The translations under genes and the position numbers were made by a program. Shown here piece by piece: positions 24,951 through 35,800 of a stretch of DNA of 64,000 bases (position 1 is the stretch's first letter; every line of letters starts with the position of its first letter). The DNA is from Strigamia acuminata (taxonomy: Eukaryota > Arthropoda > Chilopoda > Geophilomorpha > Linotaeniidae): assembly GCA_949358305.1 (NCBI GenBank), contig OX442318.1, positions 11,946,517 to 12,010,516 on the forward strand, read 5' to 3'. Below the pieces are notes generated by a model. It was not told where the DNA came from and did not search any database. It saw only the letters and a list, made by a program, of their open reading frames with translations.

Positions 24951-25810
24951 TGATAAATGTCAGCAACTATTTTATAAATACTCATTAATTTCCCACCACT
25001 TTTCCAAAAATTCCAACAACATTTCTAAAAATTTCAGAAAATATTATAAATAAAATTCTAATAATTCCCATGTACTGCACCACTTTTTCCAAACCCACAA
25101 ACAACAACTTTATTTATCTCTCCCCCACACCCCAACTGACCATAGCATAATCTGCCACCTGCAAACACCAAATAAAGAACGCACAACAACTTGTTTGTTG
25201 ACCGAGCAAGCTCAGTCGTTATCATCTGCAGGAGCCAATGCCTTTGTTAACAGATTTAGGTGGTGTAGACGTTTGTCCACACCCCCAGGCATCCGCCTTG
25301 ATTTTTATGGTCAGGTATGAGAAGGGTTAATGGTTAAAACGTGCTTGCTTCAAATGTCCAAGGTGGCCAGGTTCTAGCAAGTTCAGCTATAATCCATTAT
25401 TGGGATAACAAATTTGCCCAACAGCACTAAATTTACCAACAACAAAATTTCTCTTAATTTGTATTCATTTATCCTATCACATGGCTCCCCCAGTACAGGA
25501 TAAGTTGGAAATACCAATAACTTGGTCGTTTTTTATTATAATTCTTGAAATATCACGTTCACTCACAACAAGAATATTAAAAATTCCTTTTGCTGACCCT
25601 GTGGTTGACCGAAGAAAATTTTGATTTACGTTTAGAAAATTCCAGCACATATTCTAATAATAATAAAAAAGATATTAAAAACGCCTGCAAACGGCTGTTA
25701 CTTACAGTACGGAGCCATTGAAAGTTTTCCTTAGGAAGATTATCAAAGGTTACTGACCAAAGAGACAAATCGGCAGGAACTGCACGCTTTACTGCAAAAC
25801 TAATTACTTA

Positions 25811-26243
25811 AAGGTTGGTTCACACTTGTGTTCACACTAGACGCAACACAAGAAAACTGACGCACCGCAAGCTGCTTACGTCCAAAAATTCTTGACGTTG
25901 ACGCCAATTCCCGCTTCAACTCCAAGTTGAAGTAAGCGACGCAACGCAAGGAAAGGTCTTGCAGCCAACCAATCACGATCGACTCCAACTCTCGTTGATT
26001 CACGTCCGGTTGGCAAGACTTTGCCACATGCAAACAGGCCGCCATTTTCGGATTCTGCAACTAGTTCTAGAACTAGATCCAATTCCAGGTTTCATTAAAA
26101 CCATCAGATTGGCCAGACACAACATCAATTGTTTCAGCTCTGTTCACACGCGTCCCACACCGTGAACAGACTCTGCGTTGCGTTTGACTAATTTTTCCTT
26201 GCGTTGTGTTGCGTCGTCCCTAGTGTGAACACAAGTGCGAACT
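25811..26243. mobile_element. Inverted-repeat element with TTCACACTAGACGC ends, copy 1
   Basis: Left CACTTGTGTTCACACTAG and right CTAGTGTGAACACAAGTG are perfect inverses, followed by related ACGCAACACAA blocks. A second, truncated copy is at 29494-29789. The right end touches the next element directly. Confidence 0.8.
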
Positions 26244-26681
26244 TATACTCTAGTTGCAGTCAAAAAGGCACTTTACAATCTGTAGCCCCATTGGTCGAGC
26301 CAGTTTACTGGTGTAGTCATCCGGAAAAGTAGACCCAAACACCAGAATTGCATTACAATGTACATTCATTGTAATCGATTGCCTAGAAAACTGCCAAAAA
26401 TTCAAAATTGTTTACTTTCCAGACAATGTAAGCAATAAACATAACAAACATGAGTTTGACATTTTTATATGCGTCAAACTTCATTTCAATAATGGAAATA
26501 ACATTTTTATTAAGTAAAATCAAAATAATATTAACTAAACTAGTCATAACACGCACAACAATAAATAAAAATACAAACTACTTCTCCTAGTAATAGTATA
26601 CAGTCTGGAGTTAGTAGTAAACTGGCTCGACCAATGGGACTACAGATTGTAAAGTGCCTTTTTGACTGCAACTAGAGTATA
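26244..26681. mobile_element. TATACTCTAG MITE, copy 1 (438 bp)
   Basis: The inverted ends are about 65 bp with about one mismatch (TATACTCTAGTTGCAGTC ... GACTGCAACTAGAGTATA). The core CTGGTGTAG...ACACCAG is at 26308-26345. TA flanks fit a Tc1/mariner-type insertion, but the TATA end makes the target duplication ambiguous. Copy 2 is at 48742-49171 in the same orientation. Confidence 0.9.
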
Positions 26682-26769
26682 GCTTAACAGCCATCATTTT
26701 AGAAAGATAATATCACGAGTCAGATTTGAAACCTGGAAAAAAGGTAGTTTTGGTGCTTCCCATTGGTCG

Positions 26770-27295
26770 AGAACTGACAAGTGATATTATCACCCAGAAT
26801 AAATTATCAGGATAATTTCTCTCGGAAGTCCACTTGATTGGATGAATCGGCACTTCTCCGTTGGTCGAAAACCAACAAGTGATACCACGAGTAATATTAC
26901 ACTAGTAATACCACGAGTGATGTTATCACTAGTAATACCATAAATGATATTATCACTAGTAACAACACGAGTGATATTATCAGTAGTAACACCACGAGTG
27001 ATATTATCACTAGTAACAACACGAGTGATATTATCACTAGTAATTCTTTTAGTGGTATTATCACTAATAATACCACGACTGTAAAAAAATTATCTACAAC
27101 AGTTCAAACTCTTGTAAAATTCTAAAAATATTCAGGATAATTTCTCAGCACAAATGGTATTCGATAAGATGACACCACGGACAAGTGTTAATTATCCTGA
27201 ATAAATTATCAGGATAATTTCTCCCACGATTCAACCCGATTGGCCAAACTCGCGCTTCCCATTGGTCGAAAACCAACGAGTGGAATTACCCGAGT
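26770..27295. repeat. 27-bp array of GTGATATTATCAC units within a GATAATTT-flanked region
   Basis: Between 26875 and 27090, GAGTGATATTATCACTAGTA-type units repeat every 27 bp (about seven). The flanks on both sides share AATAAATTATCAGGATAATTT and CATTGGTCGAAAACCAAC, suggesting a larger element. A related short element is at 42127-42245. Confidence 0.75.
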
Positions 27296-27610
27296 AATTT
27301 CCCACCCACCGTTCCTGCATCAAACGGTGTGTACTCGTGTCCACAACTTTCGCTTCTCCTCCAGCTCTAATGTGAAGTTTGTAATTATCCTTGTCTCCAA
27401 CTTTTAAGTCTATGAACTAACTGTGGCATCATTAAGCAACATCAACCAACAAACCATCTGGGTGGTCTTTGCACTGTTCAAATCTCTTTAAGCTTATTTT
27501 TTCCCCCATATAAAAATAAATTTGCAGTCTGCACAGGAATCCCTAAAAGCACTTGGTAATTTTTACTACAGCAGTGCCAACCCGAGTGGACAAATGCACT
27601 CAAATCTTTA

Positions 27611-27656
27611 AAGAAAAAAAAAACAAATAAAAATAAAAATAAAAATAAAAATAAAA
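27611..27656. repeat. AAAAT microsatellite
   Basis: Short AAAAT run 90 bp beyond the Ig3 donor. Confidence 0.85.
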
Positions 27657-27745
27657 GCTAAACTTTTTCTTAATAAAAAATAAAAATTATAATCAGTGGG
27701 CATAAATTATTGACTTACTTAATATTTAATAAGAAAAACACTTAC

Positions 27746-28063
27746 ACAGAACTTCAAAATCGATGCTTTTGCTGAAAGGCTTTTCATGTTTATCTTGCAT
27801 GACTCTGTTGGTGGCAATGCAGCTCACTTTCATGCCGTTATGCAAGTGTGTAGCAGTGAACGAAAGCATGCTTTGAGTGGTATAAGTGCCGTCACCAGCA
27901 GGTGACGTCTGCGCGTGCGGCTGTGGATGCAGAGGCGCCGATCCGTTCATCCAGGTGAGAACCGCCGGCGGTTTGGCTGCTTTCGACGTGCACACCAGAC
28001 GAACCGGTGTGCCTGCTGCCATCGGGCTTTGCGCACCGTTCAACTCCAGAGATATCGGTCTCA
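27746..28063 (-). CDS. Sidestep-like receptor, exon encoding Ig domain 3
   Basis: The exon has 106 codons between acceptor TTTTGCAG (before 28063) and donor GTAAGT (after 27746), phase 1-1. The product starts RPISLELNGAQSPMAAGT, continues VRLVC (first cysteine), PPAVLTWMNG (core tryptophan), then SMLSFTATHLHNGMKVSC (second cysteine) and ends SIDFEVL. The S-R/K-PPAxITW core, the T-x-S-x-LSF strand and the SCxATN ending are the pattern of Sidestep domain 3 and its relatives in Nephrin-like receptors. One sequon (NGS) lies just after the tryptophan. Usual position x-W-W is x-W-M here. GC content and CpG count are clearly above the surrounding intron. Opposite-strand and shifted frames over this exon are also open but are shadows. 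Confidence 0.88.
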
Positions 28064-28393
28064 CTGCAAAACAAAAACAACAATAAATTAGTATTCAATT
28101 CAAAATCCCACAAAAGAAAAAGAAAGAAACAATGAATGAATAATGATGAAACCATATTCTTACAACTTCTTTCTTAAATAACCAATCACACCGTCAAAAC
28201 ATAACTCCGAACGTAACGAGTAATGAGTATGAATTTAACCCTAGATTTTACTTTAACCACTGGTCTTCGAGCGCCACCTAGTGCAAAAATGTGGCAAAAC
28301 TTTCTACAACGCTCCGGTAAACCTATTTGGATGCAACTTTCCTATATTTTAGCGAAAATTTCTATGTTTGAACAATCATCAAATTTGGAGTGT

Positions 28394-28540
28394 TTTATTC
28401 AACATTGATATTTCTGCCCCTTAGAAATCCCAGCGCAACTTTAAGTTGGCTTCTCCCAATTCAGCAAAAGCACTTCTACTTAGTACTTTTCTTCGGACTT
28501 CCAGCTTTTTCCAGCAGATGGCGTGTGGCTTATGTGGTCA
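28394..28540. mobile_element. Partial CTTCTCCCAATT element
   Basis: TTATTCAACATTGA, CCCCTTAGAAATCCCAGCG, GGCTTCTCCCAATT and CTTCTACTTAG, then CCAGCAGATGGCGTG, match one end of the 3387-3873 element. The opposite end was not found. Confidence 0.65.
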
Positions 28541-29493
28541 AACGTGATTCGTCAAATGTTGCCACAACACCACGTGTGACAACATCAAAAAACACACTAA
28601 AGATTTAATTTCTATGCACCAAAATGGCACACGCTCATTGGATACACACGATTGGCGTTTTAAACCAATTGCCAGCACATTGAAAACAATGTAACAATGT
28701 AACCGATGCATTTCTAGAGTCCCCCATAATGGGCCAACAAGATTTAACATTCAGCGCACTCACGTCACTGACTAAGCAAATAAACAGTGCACATCGTTCA
28801 TTCACAAATGCAAAACCACGCTTTAATATTCCGCGGCAGCAAATCATGTTTAGACTCGCCGTTTTCATTAAGATTAATCGGATCTCTCTCACTTACATGT
28901 CTCGAGTATCCATTTTCCATCCGCACACGGCAGCCATAACGCGGCCAACTCAGGCGTTGCGTGACAATTCATAATTTTCAATTTCCATCGACTTCACTCA
29001 ACCTATGCTGCAACTCTTGTTGCCCGACCTATCCGCCACCCACTTCCTCATTTAAAAATCTAATCCCCAGATTTATGAATGCTTTATTCCCTATTTTCCC
29101 CAGCCGGAATTTCCAAAATTCCTAATGAAAATAAATCGTCCTCGTTCCAAAGTCATTTGCACGCCTGATAGCGAAAGACAAGAAACTACACAATTCTATA
29201 TTTTATCACAACTGCACCGAATTTCAAAACTAAATTCTCTTTTTTTCTTTTCTCTTCGTTTTAAATTAGGAAGTAAATTTATATGATTTTTGCATTTGTG
29301 TCATTATTTCGCTCTGTCTTGAGGCTACGGCGCTGCTGCTCCGCTCAATGTGACTTTTAATACAATTAGGCACAGTGCCATGCGGTGGCAAAAAATGAGA
29401 TTAAAATTTTGGAAAACATGAAAATAAAATAATAAAAAAAATCACGCAATTATAGGTCGATACCAACCGCGACGTTTTGTTTCACCTCGATTC

Positions 29494-29789
29494 ACACTAG
29501 ACGCTACGCAAGAAAACTGACGCAACGAAAGCTGCTTGCGTCCAAAAATTCTTGACGTTGACGCCAATTCCTGCTTCAACTCCGCAAAGCATTATTACTA
29601 ACAATGATAGTGAACAGAAAAAGGATTAGTTTAGGTCTAAAGTTGAAGTTAGCGACACAACGCAATGAAAGGTCTTGCGGCCAACCAATCACGATCGACT
29701 CCAACTCTCGTCGATTCACTTCTGGTTGGCGAGACTTTGCCACATGCAAACAGGCCGCCATTTTCGGATTCTGGAACTAGTTCTAGGGA
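29494..29789. mobile_element. TTCACACTAGACGC element, truncated copy 2
   Basis: Colinear with 25819-26060 (GACGCAACG-AAGCTGCTT, AAAAATTCTTGACGTTGACG, CAACCAATCACGATCGACTC) but carries about 58 extra bases at about 29583-29640 and stops after CTAGTTCTAGG. Confidence 0.8.
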
Positions 29790-31265
29790 CCCAACCAGTC
29801 ACAACAATCAAGGACAAAATCCGCTGTAAGGTTTAATTTCTATTATCATTTAAAATCCCAATGTTTTCGCAACATTTCATAAACCGTGTGCAATTTATCA
29901 CGGAGAAGTATTTGTCTTTGTTTAAAACAAACACTTGCACATGCAAGACTTATGTTCCATTAATCTCGTCAAATCCTGATACACTAGCATATCAGCAGTT
30001 GACGCTTTAATCCCCTAAATCTGCAATATCAATATCAATAATACAACACCACCAACCGCTCCCAGTATCACCATCATATTTATTGATCCCTTTCATAATC
30101 ATATGATGAGCAAACAATAACACATAATATGCGCATGTATCTGTATATTAGTTGCTGTTTACACCGCTGATTGGGTGAAAGCAAAACAATAATAAACTTT
30201 CATTTGCACAGTAAAGAAACTGGGGGTTTTTTACAACAGTTAATTGGTTCTAAGAAAAAAGGGGTCAAGAAAAAGTGGTCACTGGGGATTCAAAGTTCCA
30301 GTTTATAACGTATTTCTGAAACACAAGCAGCCATTTTGAATTTGGTTGTAAAAATCCACAAACCAGGCAATAAAACACTTGAATAACCACTCCACTTGTC
30401 ATTTCCACTTTTGCCGTTTTTTGATGACACTTTATGGGTATTTTTAGGTGTCCATTCCGTTTATAAAACCACTAAAAACAGACAAACTCACGAGACTACC
30501 ACAATGCAACACTCTGTATTCAACTGCAACCCCATCTTATTCCTGCTACATAAAAAAAAATTTATTGCCCACCCCCATAAAACCCTTCTTATTTCGCTTT
30601 ATATATTTTTAAAATTTATCTTTCAATATATCTTATCTTTTAAATATTTCAATTAGCTAAACCAATGCGAGGCCAAAAGTATGCGAGGAATCTAATAACC
30701 TTTTAGAGGATGTGCCATAGAGCCTCATCGGCTGCTTTACGATTGCAAATTCCAAACTCGTGACCCCATTGGAACACGCCAACTTTATCATTAAAGAAAA
30801 AATGTATATATGACCAAGTTCAATCTCTTGACTCAGATTCAGCTGATTACCACTCGTATCATGTCTCCGGGTGCAATAAAACAGATTCAAACAGCGGCAA
30901 AGTGTGCCGGCGAAAAAAAGACTCCATTCCCTATTTGCAATCCTAATTGCCCAAAAGACACACTTGCAAAAGCTTTTACTTCAACTATAAGCCAAGTGGA
31001 TAGGCAAAGAGCAGACTTAATGAGAAGATTCGCCTTACTGCTGTAAAAAGCGGGAAAAATAGTAGGACTAATGAGACTTCTTTATTTCGCTGTCACAAAA
31101 CTGATGCAATTTAAATTTCTTTCTTCTTCTCCTCGCTACACTTTTTTTTTTTACCGCTAGCAAAGTTTTTACGATTATCTGTGTCAATTTATGCTTTTTA
31201 TGGCTGTCTTTGCATAACCAATAGCAATACAGTAGAATTTGTATATTGAATACTGTTACGTGTTA

Positions 31266-31503
31266 GTATTTAAACCTTAGTAGAAGCCTTCAATATAAGT
31301 TTTAGCAACATCCAAGCAATGGATTTTGAGAAACAAGTTTTTGAGCTTATTTCACATCACAGTTGACTTAGCACAAACACCACAAGACCAATGTCTCTGA
31401 ATGTTCAAACGTAGTGTTTAAACCTTAGTAGAAGCCTTCAATGTAAGTTTTAGCAACATCCAAGCAATGGATTTTGAGAAACAAGTTTTTAAGCTCATTT
31501 CAC
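31266..31503. repeat. Two 90-bp direct repeats spaced 148 bp
   Basis: 31266-31355 and 31414-31503 are nearly identical (TTTAAACCTTAGTAGAAGCC ... AAACAAGTTTTT), with few differences. Confidence 0.9.
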
Positions 31504-32104
31504 TGATTTTTCTGGTAAACTTGACGTCATATGTGAATTACTCATAATGCATTTTGATTATCTGGAACAACAAGATGATTGTCGATCTATTTCAGCCCCT
31601 AAACAAATCAAATTTAGCCCACGTAACTTCTCCCAACAGCAAGAAGCATTAGTATTTGTTATAAAACAAAGGAATATATTATTTTTGTTTAGAATTGGTG
31701 CCATTTTTAATAAGGGGTATGAAATATTACGGTCAGTGCGATACTTTTAGGCGTGCACAGGTATTGAGTTTTCCGAATAAGTCCGTCTTTTCTCGAAAGC
31801 TGGTTTGTTTACACGATCAGTTTTCCAGAAAAGTAATAATTGGATTTTCACTTTTCCAGATAACTGAGTACATGTAAACATGGTAATTGATTAACATTTA
31901 ATTAATCCGTTGCTCTTAAATGTAAAAGCGTATTTATTACATTTCACAATTAACCCTAAAGTTACAATTTATTACAGAACCAAATTAATAAGGATTACAT
32001 GTTAACAAACATAAAGCAAGCCTGACAAACAAATGACCAAAGATGTTCACTCAATAATTTACAATCAATGTTCCAACATATTCGTGCTCTACAAAGTCTC
32101 CCCG

Positions 32105-32292
32105 CTGTGCCGTATCTTGACACCAAAATCAAACTGACAAATCCCTGTCTGCGCACGCATGGACGCAAAAACTACAAGGTTTTTAGATGTGATAACAGGT
32201 AAAAGAACCATTTATTTGTGTGCAATAAACAATTTTAGACTTTCGTGTTTTAGTGTGCCAAAAAGGCAATTTTTGGTATCGAGTTACCAGGA
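32105..32292. mobile_element. Element with CCAAAATCAAAC ends, copy 1
   Basis: GACACCAAAATCAAAC near 32118 and the inverted CAATTTTTGGTATCGAG at 32267-32283. AAACAATTTTAGACTTT and TGTGCCAAAAA in it match, inverted, 48202-48246. Confidence 0.5.
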
Positions 32293-32717
32293 AAATATAA
32301 ATCCATATTTTTGTATCTAGTATTAGATTATTATTATTATTATTATTTAGGCTAATTTAGACTTTGTACCTGCATTGTATAATTTGGAAGAGCTGAATAA
32401 CCTGAACCATGTTGTTGGCCGACTATTTATTATCCGTATTACTTTGCCAACGCTTCTATAGATTCAAAAAAATTAAATTTAGATGTGATTCCATTACGGT
32501 CGTGCCTGTACACCAAAAAATCCAATAAATTCCTCCAAATCCAACCTAATCCATCCAAATCTAATTTTCCATCCACCTAAACCCACAGTCAATTCATACA
32601 AATCCATACAAAATCATAGAAACCCAAAAAATAAACAAAATTATCATCGACCAAATTGCAAACTCCAAATTCCAAATCTGCAATAAAATCCCTTTAAGAG
32701 CTCTAAAATATTTCATT

Positions 32718-33074
32718 AGGTGCACTCAAACTTCAACAGACTTAAAGAAATGACCTCAAAGAAGCAAATGCTCGGCTGAACACACTAAAAACCGAACCGA
32801 ACTAAAAAGATGGCTACCTACAACATGTAGTAATTTTGTTTGTATGCAGCCATAACATTGACAGGAAGTGAAAAAGAATTTAGTGTTGCCACTTCCTGTA
32901 AGCATATGATTTTTACCCACAATCCCTCACTTCGCAGTCTAGTGCAAGTTATTTAGGTCTGCGGTTCTTTCAAGTTGACTTCTCAGAGATATGATGTAAA
33001 AAACGTCATATCCTGTTTAGAGAATTTATTTCAGACAAATAAGTCATTTCGTCTTTGGAAGTTTGAATGCACCG
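32718..33074. mobile_element. AGGTGCRTT element, copy 2
   Basis: Left AGGTGCACTCAAACTTC and right GAAGTTTGAATGCACC are inverted copies, followed inward by shared AGAC and AAATGAC blocks. Interior unlike the other copies. Confidence 0.6.
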
Positions 33075-33652
33075 CGTAGTCAGAGATAATCCAGCAGAAC
33101 CGATTTTAAGATGTAGAAATATAATGATCCACATCAAAACTTATGAGTTAGGTTTAATAATGGATGAACAACAGGATATACATATTATACAAAGGCATTA
33201 TGGGTAATGAATAAATATATTAGCAATAGGTGGCGCTACTTAACTTACTGTTTACACTAGTATCACCGAAAACATACGAAAAACAAACGTCAGACTTGCT
33301 ATCAATCTACGACTGCAATGTTGGGTTGAGCCGCCTAATCTGCAGCTCAACTTTAAACAATCAGCAGAAAATGCAATCAACTTAAATAACCCATACAAAG
33401 AATAGGCAAAATGATAAATATGACACGATAGTAATCACACTACTAATTATCGTTGAAAATATTTTACCTAATTACGCTCATTTCAACTTTACTACGCCGA
33501 ATTAAGGGCGCATTTACACACAAAGTCAGTTAAACCTACAACACTGTGTGTGTGACCTCACATCATATATAACAGCCATTTTTAATGGGTGCCAATAAAT
33601 CTGCTCTCAAAGCATAACTTTTATATTCCTCACTGTGGAATCAAAACTGTTT

Positions 33653-33716
33653 GGAAAAAAAAGAATAAAATAAAAAAATAAAATAAAATAAAAAATAAAA
33701 AAATAAAATAAAAAAA
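33653..33716. repeat. AAAAT/AAAT microsatellite
   Basis: Interrupted AAAATA runs. Confidence 0.85.
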
Positions 33717-35173
33717 TGGCACAAATATATTAAACACAGACTGTTTTGAACAAGTTGCTTCAATTACTTTTTTTCTCCTTCTATTTTCAGCTTGTGCTTC
33801 TTTCATCCCATGGAGCATTTTTTTCTTTGACACATTGAAGGAGATTTCTTCTCCCCAGCAACAACACAAAATCAAAAGTTAAAAAAAAAATTTCCACTAA
33901 ATTTGAACCAACAAAAAAACATCAAACTAAAACAAAAATCAACAAATCACAACCAGATTTTTTTTATTTTTTAATTTTTCAAACTTCAGATTTCTGCATT
34001 CCCATCAAATCTTTGCCAAACCCAAGAAACAACAATCCCAGAGAAATTATTCCACCTTGTAAACAACAACTTGCACCATCACTTGTTGTTATACAACAAT
34101 AGATCTTGGCACCAAGTCTCATTAAAAACTTCCAGTTTAAACTTGCAAGACAAAATCCAGACCTAGCTTGATATCCCCCCAAAAAAATCAATTTTTGGAC
34201 TAAATCCAGAATATAAAGAAGCGATATCATTTGTATGTCAATGAGACATCCCTAAAGGTGCATTTCCATGAATGGATAAATACCACAAGTGGACAAGTTC
34301 CTCTTTCCAGCAGAAATATCAAACTCTTCAGTGGGTGCTGAAGACAGGTATTTATTAACTGCAACAACATCTTCCAGCTTGCAGCTAAATAACATTCATT
34401 ATACGCCATCAAATATTCAATACGATACTTGAAATTACCAAATTATTGGTAAGTTTTATCAACAACAGCTTGTGGCTATCTCCGGGTTTCTTCGGCAAGT
34501 CTAATATTGGCGAGTGACGTCCATTTTTGACCTGGTAATGTTGAAATATTATGTCAGTGGCATCTTTAAGAGACAAAAGGTTTCACCATCTGAGTTTTGG
34601 GGTTGCAATTCACTTAGAAAATATATAAAATGTTCAAAAGGCATCATTTGAATTGTTTATATCCAAACAAGCACGTAAAAGTGACGTCATTTATAATTCA
34701 AGATGATAACTCGACTTTGATACATCTAACTTCTGTTATAAACAAAACTTTCCTCTATTCTTTCGTTAAATATTGAAACAATCCATTTCTTTCTCTCATA
34801 TTCCAAATGCATCAAATTCCCCATCGATTTGCCAAAGTATTTCTACCGTAATGGCAATGAAAATTTTCTATGAGATTCGGCGTTCTGCCGGTCCCACCAC
34901 AAGCTAAGCCTCTTCAATGTGCATCAAGTATAGAAGAGCAATGACACTGATATGCTCTTCCTTCTTTAATGAGCACCAAAAATAATGGAAGAGTCAAAAC
35001 ATCAAGCTCAGGTTTATGTACACTAACAAAGGATTTATCGTGTTTGACAAATCTCGAAATCATTGCAAACTTTTGCTTTAAACCCGACATTTTGACTTTG
35101 ACGGTGTAGAAATATGCAACTGCTGGCAAAAAGTATTCGTTCGGTCACCACGTGCGCTGATGGTATTATATTC

Positions 35174-35251
35174 GAGTTTGACCAGATCTGCCAATCTGAT
35201 TGGCTGATAATTTAGGACCAATCAATCAGATCGCCAGATTTGGTCAAACTC
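35174..35251. repeat. 78-bp hairpin (GAGTTTGACCAGATC)
   Basis: Arms GAGTTTGACCAGATCTGCC and GGCGATCTGATT...GGTCAAACTC are near-perfect inverses around a short loop. It lies next to a Tc1-like terminus (CCAAAAGTTTAGCACCAC) at 35255-35275. Confidence 0.75.
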
Positions 35252-35436
35252 ACATGGCCAAAAGTTTAGCACCACTACTGTCACTTGCACTATTTTGTGT
35301 TTTGACAAAAAAGTAAAGCCACCAGCATCTTTCTAATACAAAATATGAATTTAGCATTAAATTCTGCCTTAGAAAATGCCAAAACATTTAAACAAATCAT
35401 ACATTATAATTAATAACAGTAATTTTTAGTGTTTTG

Positions 35437-35800
35437 TTGCTGGACAAACGTTTAGCACCAAATTCAAAAAAGCACAATAAAACCGGGTTTCTTCAAAAAA
35501 TCATTGTTTATTTGAACAATACATTTCAATATTTTGTTGGATAACCAAAATTTTGAATGTGTGATTGTGCCGGCCAAGTCAAGTTTGGTACACTCAGCAA
35601 TGGACTTGACTTTATGCTTAGAATCATTTTCCTGCTGAAATATCCATGTCAAAGGCAGTTTATCATCTGCAAACGGACGCATAACAATCCTCCAATACTT
35701 TTTTATAAGTACATTGGTCCGTGATACCCTTAATTTAATGTTTTGGACCGATACCCATACGAGACTTAGCGTATTGCACTATGGAGAAACTTTGGCATTT
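35437..35800 (-). mobile_element. Decayed Tc1-like transposon fragment
   Basis: The end CTGGACAAACGTTTAGCACC is of Tc1 type and lies downstream of a minus-strand transposase fragment. A second end of the same type and orientation at 35255-35275 suggests two insertions side by side. The opposite terminus was not found. Confidence 0.65.
35600..35785 (-). pseudogene. Tc1-like transposase fragment, middle of DDE domain
   Basis: One frame reads RMGIGPKH, a stop, then IKGITDQ and TYKKVLED; after a one-base shift it continues VMRPFADDK, LPLTWIFQQ and ENDSKH. In Tc1-like transposases this stretch is R-Y-G-I-G-P-I-H ... G-I, then the Y-x-x-I/V-L block, ending in F-Q-Q-D-N-D-P-K-H, where the first D is catalytic. 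Here that D is E. A stop, a frameshift and the lost acid show an inactive copy. The N-terminal DNA-binding part and C-terminus are absent. Confidence 0.75.

Larger units (their letters stand above)
19085..27745 (-). other. Intron between the Ig3 and Ig4 exons, 8.7 kb
   Basis: Non-coding. More than half is covered by the tandem arrays and elements listed separately. Nothing recognisable in 19154-19530, 20260-21270, 21920-22540, 22720-23230, 23640-24420, 24960-25800 and 27100-27600, except low-complexity A/T runs. The long open frames between 24374 and 24990 come from the 20-bp array. Confidence 0.7.

Noticed and set aside
24374-24990. Overlapping minus-strand frames up to 190 codons (EICYNFWKFATIFGN type)
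   Set aside because: They are the three frames of a 20-bp tandem array; the same peptide appears in every frame.
30657-31046. Possible coding fragment with frames on both strands (77 and 78 codons)
   Set aside because: No recognisable domain; the two frames overlap on opposite strands and neither has splice or start support.
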